Source of the DNA: Haloferacaceae archaeon
GTDB taxonomy: Archaea; Halobacteriota; Halobacteria; Halobacteriales; Haloferacaceae
Direction: 5' to 3'
NCBI GenBank assembly: GCA_003554115.1
Contig: PWFE01000063.1
Span: 1 to 6,481, forward strand
Length of the DNA stretch: 6,481 nt
In this document: piece by piece, positions 1 through 6,192 of the stretch
Layout: every line of letters begins with the position of its first letter
Numbering within the stretch: the stretch's first letter is position 1
Translations under genes and position numbers: made by a program
Notes under the pieces: generated by a model
What the model was told of the DNA's origin: nothing
Seen by the model: only the letters and a program-made list of their open reading frames with translations
Databases searched by the model: none

Positions 1-159
1 ACAGTCGTAACAAATAGGGATCGGTAGGGCCCCTTCCCCAAATTCTTCAGGGAAATAGCCTTGTTCCAAGCAGTCGTGGCAGAAATATTCACCACATAAA
101 TTACACTGCTCCAGATCACCAAACTCAACCTCCAGGCCACAGTCGGTGCATTTTTCCAT
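1..159 (-). CDS. Small zinc-binding (four CxxC) protein, C-terminus cut by window edge
   Basis: Reading the - strand from ATG at 159-157 gives 53 residues that stay open to the window edge. Cysteines fall in four CxxC pairs: C4-C7, C19-C22, C27-C30 and C50-C53. Eight cysteines in this order are typical of treble-clef, RING/FYVE-like or double zinc-ribbon folds that bind two zinc ions. The segments between them are acidic (runs such as EVEFGDLE and FPEEFGEG). The start is well supported: an AAAGGAG Shine-Dalgarno lies at 174-168, eight bases before the ATG, and a good promoter sits about 40 bases upstream. The gene diverges from the phage operon, so it may be a separate early or regulatory phage gene, or a host gene at the prophage border. 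No family is recognised and no specific function is claimed; zinc binding is inferred from the cysteine pattern only. Confidence 0.72.
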   Translation of the reverse strand, partial: MEKCTDCGLEVEFGDLEQCNLCGEYFCHDCLEQGYFPEEFGEGALPIPICYDC

Positions 160-197
160 TTTTCACACTCCTTTTATGTATTTACTTCCTAAACAAC

Positions 198-226
198 ATA
201 ATATAACAAGCCCTGTTACATTGCAA
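198..226 (-). promoter_or_regulatory. Sigma-A/sigma-70 type promoter of the divergent zinc-binding gene
   Basis: On the - strand, TTGCAA (226-221) as the -35 box is followed by a 17-bp spacer and TATTAT (203-198) as the -10 box. Transcription would start near 191, giving a leader of about 30 bases that contains the AAAGGAG ribosome site. Box quality, spacing and position all point to the gene starting at 159. No start site has been measured. Confidence 0.65.
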
Positions 227-228
227 CA
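214..228. promoter_or_regulatory. 15-bp imperfect palindrome over the -35 box, candidate operator
   Basis: The sequence TGTTACATTGCAACA is a near-palindrome centred on base 221: six of seven base pairs match around the central T. It covers the whole -35 hexamer (226-221) of the divergent promoter, where a dimeric repressor would block RNA polymerase. No second full copy was seen in the window, and the regulator is unknown. Chance occurrence in this AT-rich stretch cannot be excluded. Confidence 0.35.
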
Positions 229-292
229 TATATTTTTTATCAATTTGAGAATTATTTTTACCCTTTATGCAGGAATTTGCAGTATAGGGGGA

Positions 293-306
293 GTAAACTG
301 TAAACT
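293..306. repeat. Tandem 7-bp direct repeat (GTAAACT x2)
   Basis: GTAAACT occurs twice head to tail (293-299 and 300-306) and is followed by the related AAGTAACACT. It lies about 90 bases before the first operon gene. Short tandem repeats in this position may be protein-binding sites for a late-gene activator, small terminase subunit or repressor. Only the repeat itself is seen; the role is a guess. Confidence 0.4.
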
Positions 307-333
307 AAGTAACACTTCCCGCATTTGCCCCCC

Positions 334-361
334 GGGTAGGGACCGGCCCAAGTCTCTACCC
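334..361 (+). promoter_or_regulatory. Leader hairpin upstream of terminase genes
   Basis: GGGTAGGGA (334-342) can pair with TCTCTACCC (353-361), giving nine pairs with one G-U wobble and a 10-base loop. A run of five T residues starts only at 369, seven bases after the stem, so this is a poor fit to an intrinsic terminator for leftward-incoming transcripts, though a weak terminator or attenuator is possible. It ends 19 bases before the Shine-Dalgarno of the small terminase gene. It could instead be part of a DNA packaging signal, since such sites often lie beside the small terminase gene. No convincing consensus + strand promoter was found between 160 and 393. Confidence 0.4.
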
Positions 362-380
362 ACATACCTTTTTCTATAAA

Positions 381-386
381 AGGAGG
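381..386 (+). promoter_or_regulatory. Shine-Dalgarno deciding the small terminase start
   Basis: AGGAGG lies seven bases before ATG 394. An in-frame TTG at 388 would be only one base away and a further ATG at 403 would be 16 bases away, so 394 is the best start. Confidence 0.8.
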
Positions 387-393
387 GTTGGAA

Positions 394-990
394 ATGTCTC
401 AGATGCCCGCAGCTAAAGAGGCCGTGAAAAGATTTGAAGAGCTTGACACTAAAACTAAAGGAGCTTTGATTAGAGAAAATTTAAGATATTTCGATAACTC
501 CATACTTACAGACCAGCAGCGAATGTTTTTAGCTGCTTTATCTGAGTTGGGCACTATTACCAAGTCCGCCAGGGTAGCAGGGATTTCACCAGGAACTCCC
601 AGCGGCTGGAGAAAATACGGCGGAGATGACCCGGAAAAGCAGGAAAGGGCACAAGTTTTCTGCGAACAGGAAACTATAGCAAAACAAATGTATATAGAGC
701 GATTGGAAGATGCACTGGATAAAAGGGCTGTAGAGGGGGTTGACAAGCCCGTTTTTTATCAAGGCAAGGTTGTTGGATACGATAAGTGGTATTCCGACAA
801 CCTTTTAATGTTTAAGCTAAAAGGAGAACGCCCTGAAAAATACAGAGAAGTCCAGGAGCATAGGCATAACGTCTCCGGTTCTGTAGAATTTATTAACCGC
901 ATAGCAGGGCTTACTGAAGATGAATTAAGGCAGCTTGCTAATACCCCAATTAAGGATGTAAGGCAAGAGGACGGGATTATTGATGTCTAG
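394..990 (+). CDS. terS: Phage terminase small subunit (DNA-recognition component)
   Basis: This 198-residue protein likely recognises phage DNA and guides the large subunit to it for packaging. Residues about 39-74 look like a helix-turn-helix region (TDQQRMFLAAL, then TITKSARVAGIS and SGWRKYG), as in the N-terminal DNA-binding part of terminase small subunits. Residues about 100-151 hold a pattern I know from terminase small subunits: a helix with DALDKRAVEG, a short beta segment PVFYQGKVVG, then WYSDNLLMFKLKGERPEKYRE. The C-terminal 45 residues are charged and may bind the large subunit. The start at 394 has an ideal Shine-Dalgarno. The gene overlaps the large subunit gene by eight bases, the usual order for this pair. 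Family assignment rests on this pattern and on synteny, not on a search. Confidence 0.87.
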   Translation: MSQMPAAKEAVKRFEELDTKTKGALIRENLRYFDNSILTDQQRMFLAALSELGTITKSARVAGISPGTPSGWRKYGGDDPEKQERAQVFCEQETIAKQMYIERLEDALDKRAVEGVDKPVFYQGKVVGYDKWYSDNLLMFKLKGERPEKYREVQEHRHNVSGSVEFINRIAGLTEDELRQLANTPIKDVRQEDGIIDV

Positions 991-2497
991 CATACCTAAA
1001 GATCAGGCGGAAGCCTTAGCAGCCCGAGCCCAGGTTGCCTGGCTTGACTGTAAGGATGACGTAGAGTTTTTTATAAATAATTACGTATTTATCGAGGACC
1101 CGGACCACCCTGACGGGAAAACTTCTTTCAAACTATGGCCTGCCCAGGCAGATGCTTTAGAGCAGATACTGGAAAATAGGCTTTCTATAGTGCTTAAAGC
1201 CCGGCAGTTGGGCCTTACCTGGCTGGCTTTGGCCATAATCGCACATCACCTGATCTTTAAGCCCGGCTTTACCGCCAATGCTATTTCAAGAAGGGAAGAT
1301 GACTCTAAAGAGCTTATTCGGAGATGCAAGTTTATATTTAACGAATTGCCCAGGTTTTTTATTCAGGAAAAGAAAAATTCCTTTGAAGGCTGGACAGGGC
1401 CCACCTGGAGCGGCGGGACTGAAGAGCTGCGAATAGAACACCCGGAAGGGCAAAATACCAGGTTTAAATCATTCCCCGCCTCTCCAGATTCCGGGAGATC
1501 GTTTACCAGCTCCTTAGTGTTACTTGATGAATGGGCATTTCACCAATACGACAGGCAGATATGGACTGCCGCCTTCCCTACCATCAATCGCCCTACAGGG
1601 GGACAGGTAATCGGCATTTCTACAGGAAGAAGGAATACGCTGTTTGAAGAAAAATGGCAGCAGGCTACCGAGGGGACTTCTAATTTTAAGCCTATATTCC
1701 TACCCTGGCACGCCGACCCCAGAAGGGATAGAAAATGGTACGAAGGGGCAAGGGCTGAATTAGGCGGACTGGGGCACGCTGAATATCCCGCTACTCCAGA
1801 AGAGGCATTTACCGTAGGTGAAGGGGCAAAGTTTCAAGAATGGGACCCTTCAGTGCACGTGCCTTTTGGAGCGGATTGGTACCCACCTGTTAGCTGGAGA
1901 ATTATAAGAGCTTACGATGGTGGTTACTATAGGGCCTGCTGTAAGTGGTATGCAATTGCTCCTGATGGTTGGGCCATATGCTACAGAGAATACTACCCTC
2001 ATAAGAAAACAGATCCGGAGCAGGCAGAGAAGATAAGGGAACTGTCAAGAGACAACGATGGAGCTCCAGAGGATATATCCTATACAGTAGCTGACACTTC
2101 CTGTTGGGCCCCAAATCAAGAAACTGGCAGGACTACCGCACAGATTTTTGCAGAGCATGGAGTACCTTTAAGGCAGGCAATGAAAGACAGGGAAAACGGC
2201 TGGAGGAGGCTGCACCAGCATTTAGCACCGTTTGAAGATGAACACGGCAATACTATTTCCAGGTTAAGATTTACCCACGCCTGCAAAAACACTATCAGGA
2301 CTTACCCTATGATAGAGGCCCACGAGCAGAATCCCGAAGATATTGCCAACGACCAGGAAGATCACTGCCAGGACACCGATAGATACTATGCAATGTCAAG
2401 GCCTGGAACTGATATGCTTAGCGAAGAAGTCAAAGAGCGGAGGAGGAGAGAGCGGGAAAGAAAGGTTGTGCCGCTTAGCAAGGCTACAGGATATTAG
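983..2497 (+). CDS. terL: Phage terminase large subunit (packaging ATPase and nuclease)
   Basis: This 504-residue protein is the motor that pumps DNA into the procapsid through the portal and cuts it into genome units. The N-terminal ATPase shows a variant Walker A (KARQLGLT, K72-T79), Walker B with catalytic acid (LVLLDEW, D182 and E183) and a coupling motif (ISTGR, residues 212-216). A linker with EYPATPEEAF (267-276) is typical of the family. The C-terminal RNase H-like nuclease shows acidic residues at D312 (AYDGG), E336 (YREYYP), D371 (VADTS) and D460/D464 (EDHCQDTDRYYAM). Length is normal, so it appears intact. The tail (485-494) is strongly basic. ATG 983 overlaps the small subunit gene by eight bases; TTG 980 with GAGG at 967-970 is a possible start one codon earlier. 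Translation is probably coupled to the small subunit. Confidence 0.95.
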   Translation: MSSIPKDQAEALAARAQVAWLDCKDDVEFFINNYVFIEDPDHPDGKTSFKLWPAQADALEQILENRLSIVLKARQLGLTWLALAIIAHHLIFKPGFTANAISRREDDSKELIRRCKFIFNELPRFFIQEKKNSFEGWTGPTWSGGTEELRIEHPEGQNTRFKSFPASPDSGRSFTSSLVLLDEWAFHQYDRQIWTAAFPTINRPTGGQVIGISTGRRNTLFEEKWQQATEGTSNFKPIFLPWHADPRRDRKWYEGARAELGGLGHAEYPATPEEAFTVGEGAKFQEWDPSVHVPFGADWYPPVSWRIIRAYDGGYYRACCKWYAIAPDGWAICYREYYPHKKTDPEQAEKIRELSRDNDGAPEDISYTVADTSCWAPNQETGRTTAQIFAEHGVPLRQAMKDRENGWRRLHQHLAPFEDEHGNTISRLRFTHACKNTIRTYPMIEAHEQNPEDIANDQEDHCQDTDRYYAMSRPGTDMLSEEVKERRRRERERKVVPLSKATGY

Positions 2498-2511
2498 GAG
2501 GTGAAAGTTTA

Positions 2512-2871
2512 ATGATGCCGATGCCGCAAAGACCCATGCCCGGTATGGGAGGAGCACCCGGACCTATGGGGCCTGCACCAGCAGGACCGATGCCTGCAGG
2601 ACCCGGACCCGGACCTGCACCTGGACCCGCAGGCCCACCGCCCGGGCCTATGGCAGCACCCGGACCAGCAGGACCACCTGAAGCACCCCCGGCAGGAATG
2701 GGCCCGGAGACGCCGTTCTCCGATATGCCCAGGCACGAGCTGGAATTGATGGCCCTGGAGTTAATTGACCGGGTGGAAGAATTGGAGTTAATGCTTGATG
2801 AAGTTGAAGAGCCCCTGGAGGAAGAAATACCGATGGAGGAGCCTCCACCGCCTGGACCAGAATTAGGTTGA
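2512..2871 (+). CDS. Pro/Gly/Ala-rich protein with acidic coiled-coil end, unknown function
   Basis: This 119-residue protein has two unlike parts. Residues 3-65 are almost only Pro, Gly, Ala and Met, with GP pairs repeated in no strict three-residue register, so it is not true collagen. Residues about 70-105 form a predicted acidic amphipathic helix with hydrophobic residues every seven positions (L77, L84, L91, V98 and A81, V88, L95, L102), a good coiled-coil pattern. A short acidic, Pro-rich end follows. The gene is real: AGGAGG at 2496-2501 overlaps the terminase stop and sits 10 bases before ATG 2512 (ATG 2515 is an alternative), and the frame stays open to 15 bases before the portal gene. 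Its place between terminase and portal suggests a part in packaging or head assembly, perhaps as a flexible adaptor. I do not recognise the family. Expression is very likely coupled to the large terminase gene. Confidence 0.75.
   Translation: MMPMPQRPMPGMGGAPGPMGPAPAGPMPAGPGPGPAPGPAGPPPGPMAAPGPAGPPEAPPAGMGPETPFSDMPRHELELMALELIDRVEELELMLDEVEEPLEEEIPMEEPPPPGPELG
2518..2706 (+). repeat. GC-rich low-complexity, minisatellite-like DNA
   Basis: This stretch is made of varied short units such as GCAGGACC and CCCGGACC. Exact longer copies include GCACCCGGACC (2554-2564 and 2656-2666) and ACCAGCAGGACC (2577-2588 and 2664-2675). The units keep the reading frame and encode Gly-Pro-Ala runs. It probably arose by slippage or unequal recombination, so its length may differ between related phages. 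Confidence 0.7.
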
Positions 2872-2886
2872 TAGGGGGACCACCCG

Positions 2887-4827
2887 ATGGTTGAATTATT
2901 TTTACCACAACAAGATCAAGGCCAGAGAAAAATTACACAGGACCGCCTGGAGCTGTTTAAATATGCAGAGGACTATAGGCAGCAGTGGGACGACCGGGCT
3001 ATTGAATGGTATAAGCTATACCGAGGCTGGAAGGCCGAATTGCCAGAAGGAGAAGCCCGAGCCAACCTGCACGTGCCTAAAACCTACGAAGCGATAGATA
3101 CTATCCGGGCCCGTCTGGTTAAAGCCTTTTTTGGGGCCAGGCCTTATGTTGATTTTATCCCTATGCCAATACACGGCACACGGGATCATCTGGAAGAAGC
3201 AGAGCAACGGGCGGAGGTAGCCTCAGCTTTGGTGGACGAGCAGCTATCTAAAAATAATATCGTCTCCAAGTATTACGATTACACTACCAGCTACTTAGTA
3301 TTCCCGGCAGGGATTATGAGTGTAGGTTGGAGATATGAGAAGAAGTATATGCGACAGCCTATCCCTGTCCCCCATATTGTCCAGACCCCACAGGGGCCTA
3401 TGGTGCATATAGAGAACCAACAGCAGGAAAGCCTGAATACAGTATGGGATGACAACGAAATAAATAACGTAGATTTCTTCGACTTCTGGATTGACCCCAG
3501 GGGGACCAACCTTGATACCGCAAGGTTTGTATTCCACCGAGAGTGGGTAACTGAAGAACAGTTAATCCAACGTTTACATTGGCTTAACCAGCTTCCGGAA
3601 GGGGAAATGTTTGAGTTTGACCTGAAAAAACTAAGGCAGGCAGGGGCCAAGTTAAGACAGGGCTTTTGGGAAAGACAATCTAAAATAGGGATACAGCCGG
3701 AAGAAAGAGATATTATGGGCCAGAGGAGTGAAGAAGAAGATACCAGGAAAACCCTATACGAACTACTGCATTATTGGGAAGATGACCGCAGAAGTATATT
3801 GGTCAACCGAAATGAAGTAGTATGGGACGGCCCCTCACCCTACTGGAGACACCAGAAAAAGCCCTTTGTTATGGAGAGTTTTGACCCCGTGCCCAACGAG
3901 CTTTACGGCTTTAGTGCAGTAAGTATTATAGAGGACCTGCAGGAAGAGTTAAATACCCAGCATAACCAGCGAATAGATAACGTTTCTTTTATCCTCAACA
4001 AGATGTGGAAGATCAGGGCAGGAAGTGATATTGACGAATCTCAGCTGGTCTCCCGGGCAGGGGGAGTTATCTGGGTAAACAATATGGACGATATTGAGGA
4101 ATTAAGGACTTCTGATGTTGCCTCTTCCGCCTACTCCGAATCAGGGCAAACAGAAAGACAGCTGGAAAATTCCTTAGCAGTCCCGCCCGTTATTCGTGGA
4201 GTGGAAGGCGGAAAGACAGAAACCGCAACCGAGGCTTCGTTAAAATCTTCTAACGCCTCAATACGGTATGATGTAAGGATATTGTTGTTTGAAAATCAAG
4301 GAATGAAACGGTTGGCCCATTTAATGGACATGAATAATCAACAGTTTATTAACCATTCCAGGGTAATAAGATGCGGGCCTGAAGAGAGTATGAGCTGGAG
4401 GCAGATTACTCCAGGAGATTTGATAGGAGAATTTGACTATAGACCTTCGGGTACAAGTGTTGACCCTGCGGCTAATAAAGAGATAAGACGCCAGCAGCTT
4501 TCTCAGATGATGGGCTTTTTAATAGAAACCGCAAACCCGTATGTTGACCTTTACGAGCTTACCAAAAGTTGGCTGGAAGCCTTTGATATGAGGAATGTAC
4601 AGAAATTCCTTATACCGAGGGAGGTAGTTGAACAGCAGCAACAGATGCAGGCGATGGCCGAACAGGCTTTAATGGGCCCCCCAGAACAGGGACACGGCCC
4701 CCAGCCTGAAAGCCCTGAGCAGGGACACCCACAGCAAATCTCCCCTGGAGCTACTGTGGCCCCTGGAGCAAGAGCTCACCCTGCAAGAGTAGTCCCGGGA
4801 CCAGGAGGTGGCCCCCGTGCCGAATAA
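2887..4827 (+). CDS. Phage portal (head-tail connector) protein
   Basis: This 646-residue protein should form the dodecameric ring at one capsid vertex through which DNA is packaged. Family-like features are a helical, aromatic N-terminus (YRQQWDDRAIEWYKLYRGW, 30-48), conserved-looking NLHVPKTYEAIDTIRARL (60-77), a region ending in VDFFDFWIDPRG (195-206), PNELYGFSAVSIIEDLQEELN (336-356) and a long helical stretch with TETATEASLKSSNASIR (444-460) typical of the portal crown and stem. Size and motifs suit the large portals of P22- or SU10-like phages more than the shorter HK97 type; this subtype is inference. From about residue 583 the chain turns Gln-rich, then low-complexity Pro/Gly-rich, with PEQGH at 599-603 and 610-614. 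ATG 2887 follows an AGGGGGA ribosome site (2873-2879). The 3' end overlaps the next gene by 11 bases. Confidence 0.9.
   Translation: MVELFLPQQDQGQRKITQDRLELFKYAEDYRQQWDDRAIEWYKLYRGWKAELPEGEARANLHVPKTYEAIDTIRARLVKAFFGARPYVDFIPMPIHGTRDHLEEAEQRAEVASALVDEQLSKNNIVSKYYDYTTSYLVFPAGIMSVGWRYEKKYMRQPIPVPHIVQTPQGPMVHIENQQQESLNTVWDDNEINNVDFFDFWIDPRGTNLDTARFVFHREWVTEEQLIQRLHWLNQLPEGEMFEFDLKKLRQAGAKLRQGFWERQSKIGIQPEERDIMGQRSEEEDTRKTLYELLHYWEDDRRSILVNRNEVVWDGPSPYWRHQKKPFVMESFDPVPNELYGFSAVSIIEDLQEELNTQHNQRIDNVSFILNKMWKIRAGSDIDESQLVSRAGGVIWVNNMDDIEELRTSDVASSAYSESGQTERQLENSLAVPPVIRGVEGGKTETATEASLKSSNASIRYDVRILLFENQGMKRLAHLMDMNNQQFINHSRVIRCGPEESMSWRQITPGDLIGEFDYRPSGTSVDPAANKEIRRQQLSQMMGFLIETANPYVDLYELTKSWLEAFDMRNVQKFLIPREVVEQQQQMQAMAEQALMGPPEQGHGPQPESPEQGHPQQISPGATVAPGARAHPARVVPGPGGGPRAE
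4681..4728 (+). repeat. Two PEQGH-coding repeats in the portal tail
   Basis: CCAGAACAGGGACAC (4681-4695) and CCTGAGCAGGGACAC (4714-4728) both encode Pro-Glu-Gln-Gly-His and differ at two wobble positions. A third copy, CCCGAACAGGGACAC, lies at 5185-5199 near the start of the scaffold gene, and a looser EEGH copy follows at 5236-5247. All are in the same reading phase relative to their genes. Confidence 0.75.
4803..4808 (+). promoter_or_regulatory. Shine-Dalgarno deciding the start of the 85-residue gene
   Basis: AGGAGG at 4803-4808 overlaps a GTG at 4808, which is therefore unusable with it, but lies eight bases before the in-frame GTG at 4817. This makes 4817 the likely start. The site is inside the portal coding sequence. 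Confidence 0.7.
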
Positions 4828-5074
4828 GCCAGCGGATACCCTGACGGAAAAGGATAGTATGATCCTCCAGATGGCCCGCACGGAAGGCTGGGGGCTAATC
4901 TCCGAGATGGCAGAACAGCGAATTGCAGCTATTAGGCAGGATTTAGAAACAGGAAAATTTGAAAATCTCTCTCAAATATCTTATCTACAGGGGGAATTGA
5001 GAGGGTTAAAGACAGTCCTTAATTATGCAAAAATCAGGCTGGACAAATTTAAAAAGGAGAGTGGCAAAAAATGA
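4817..5074 (+). CDS. Small helical phage protein between portal and scaffold genes, unknown function
   Basis: An 85-residue protein starting at GTG 4817 and ending with TGA at 5072-5074. It begins with a short Pro-containing segment and is otherwise predicted mostly helical: about residues 10-45 (KDSMILQMARTEGW then EMAEQRIAAIRQDLE) and 50-80 (ISYLQGELRGLKTVLNYAKI), ending in a Lys-rich tail. It has no cysteines, signal peptide or membrane segment. It overlaps the portal gene by 11 bases and the scaffold gene by four (ATGA), so it is almost certainly translated with them. Small helical proteins at this site occur in many phages, where they may assist the portal or procapsid, but I do not recognise this family and give no function. 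Confidence 0.8.
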   Translation: MPNKPADTLTEKDSMILQMARTEGWGLISEMAEQRIAAIRQDLETGKFENLSQISYLQGELRGLKTVLNYAKIRLDKFKKESGKK

Positions 5075-6192
5075 CTGAGAGCTTCTTCGGCAATAACCCC
5101 CCCGACCCTAACAAAGAGGGAGCCGGGCACGGGGATAATCCATTAGGATTGCCGAATAAACAGGAGCCGGCCCCAACAGAACCACCCGAACAGGGACACC
5201 CTGGACCTGCACCACAACAGGCCCCTGAGAGGGAGGAAGAGGGACACCCGGAACCGGAAGAACGCAAGCAAGAAGGCCGTATTTTAGGCAAATACCAGAA
5301 TCATCAAGAAGTCCAAGAGGCCTTGATAAACATTGGAAGAAAACTGGGGAAAGATGTTAATTGGGAGGCTATGTACAAAGAAGGGACCCAGGAAGTGGAC
5401 CCGGAAAAGCTGGAAGATGCTTACCAGCAGGCACAACAGCAATTAGGGCAAACTTCCGACATTGACCAGACCAGATCAAAGCTATCTCAGATGGAAGAGG
5501 AGAACCAAAAACTCAAACAGCTCACTAAAACTTACCAGGCTTACCTGCAGAGGATGATGGCTCCGCAAAGAATGGGACAACCACACCCTCAGCAGCCACA
5601 GCAATTTCAGCAACAGCCCCCTCAACAGCAAGCCCCCCACGCCCAGATGCCACAGCAGCCTCAACAACAAGAAGAAGAATACGATCCCGACCAGTTTTTC
5701 GATGAGTTTTACAAAAAAGGGCCTGAAGCAATACAGAAAATTGTAGAGAAATCTATACAAAAATATCAACAGCCACAACAACCTCAAGCACCGCCTACAC
5801 ACCAAAACTTCGGCCAGTACCAGCAACCCCAACAGCCACGGCCTAATGTAGATTATAGCAAGCAGGTTATGGAGCTGAAAAACAAATACGGGCAGGATTT
5901 TGAGGAAATGAAAGAAGATGTAGGGCAGGTATTGAAAGACCCTAAAAATAGATACTTGCTTCATCTAGACGATGGAATGGAACGGGCTTTTAATAAAGCC
6001 AAACTGCAAAGAAGAAGAAGCCAACGGGAAGAGGCCAAGAAAAAAGCAGAAAGCCACCAGATGGAAGTATTTAAAAATGCTGCACAAATTTCTCCCGGCC
6101 AGGCGAGAACCGGGGAACGCCGTTTAGGACAGGAGGAATGGGAGAAGAAGCAAATATTTGATCAAGCCCGTGGTAAAGGCTTCTTCGGCTGA
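5071..6192 (+). CDS. Putative phage scaffold (capsid assembly) protein
   Basis: This 373-residue protein likely directs capsid shells to form around it and then leaves or is removed. The order of parts fits phage scaffolds: a disordered Pro-rich head (8-68) with PEQGH at 39-43; a segment ILGKYQNHQEVQEALINIGRKLG (71-93) resembling the common scaffold pattern LGKYxxxEExxxAYxxLxxKLG; a charged coiled-coil (about 112-163, MEEENQKLKQL at its centre); a Gln/Pro-rich linker (165-200); DPDQFFDEFYKKGPEAIQKIVEK (205-227); a second Gln/Pro linker (233-256); and a charged helical end (261-335, with LKNKYGQDFEEM). Its position just before the capsid gene agrees. ATG 5071 overlaps the upstream stop (ATGA); AAGGAG at 5054-5059 is 11 bases away, slightly far, so coupling may help. 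The stop codon lies inside a hairpin. The main alternative is a structural protein of other role. Confidence 0.8.
   Translation: MTESFFGNNPPDPNKEGAGHGDNPLGLPNKQEPAPTEPPEQGHPGPAPQQAPEREEEGHPEPEERKQEGRILGKYQNHQEVQEALINIGRKLGKDVNWEAMYKEGTQEVDPEKLEDAYQQAQQQLGQTSDIDQTRSKLSQMEEENQKLKQLTKTYQAYLQRMMAPQRMGQPHPQQPQQFQQQPPQQQAPHAQMPQQPQQQEEEYDPDQFFDEFYKKGPEAIQKIVEKSIQKYQQPQQPQAPPTHQNFGQYQQPQQPRPNVDYSKQVMELKNKYGQDFEEMKEDVGQVLKDPKNRYLLHLDDGMERAFNKAKLQRRRSQREEAKKKAESHQMEVFKNAAQISPGQARTGERRLGQEEWEKKQIFDQARGKGFFG
5563..5670 (+). repeat. CAG/CAA-rich Gln-Pro tract, first copy
   Basis: Codes residues 165-200 of the scaffold-like protein, mostly Gln and Pro. It is built of CAG, CAA and CCN codons in irregular order. 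It is likely to be unstructured and to separate the coiled coil from the next helical part. The antisense of these codons gives Leu-rich false reading frames. Confidence 0.65.
5767..5838 (+). repeat. CAG/CAA-rich Gln-Pro tract, second copy
   Basis: Codes residues 233-256 of the scaffold-like protein, with QQPQQPQ at its start and again near its end (251-256). It separates the DPDQFFDEF region from the C-terminal helical domain and resembles the first tract in codon make-up. Confidence 0.65.

Noticed and set aside
146..379. Open frame of 77 codons on + strand in the leader region
   Set aside because: No ribosome site before its ATG, composition fits AT-rich non-coding DNA, and it overlaps the better-supported - strand gene, its promoter and the leader hairpin.
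388..393. TTG 388 as start of the small terminase subunit
   Set aside because: Only one base from the AGGAGG site; ATG 394 has correct spacing.
2518..2706. Collagen-like triple helix domain
   Set aside because: Gly does not recur every third residue; the register breaks many times, so it is better described as Pro/Gly/Ala-rich low complexity.
2509..2908. Two antisense frames opposite the Gly-Pro-Ala gene
   Set aside because: Side effect of GC-rich repeats without stop codons. Composition is Cys/Arg/Gly or Pro noise and there is no ribosome site.
2891..3650. Other-frame and antisense frames inside the portal gene
   Set aside because: They overlap a long, well-supported portal frame and lack ribosome sites or recognisable protein patterns.
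5482..5964. 160-codon antisense frame, Leu-rich and membrane-like
   Set aside because: It is the mirror of CAG/CAA and CCN codons in the scaffold gene, which read as Leu and Gly/Trp/Arg on the other strand. It has no Shine-Dalgarno.
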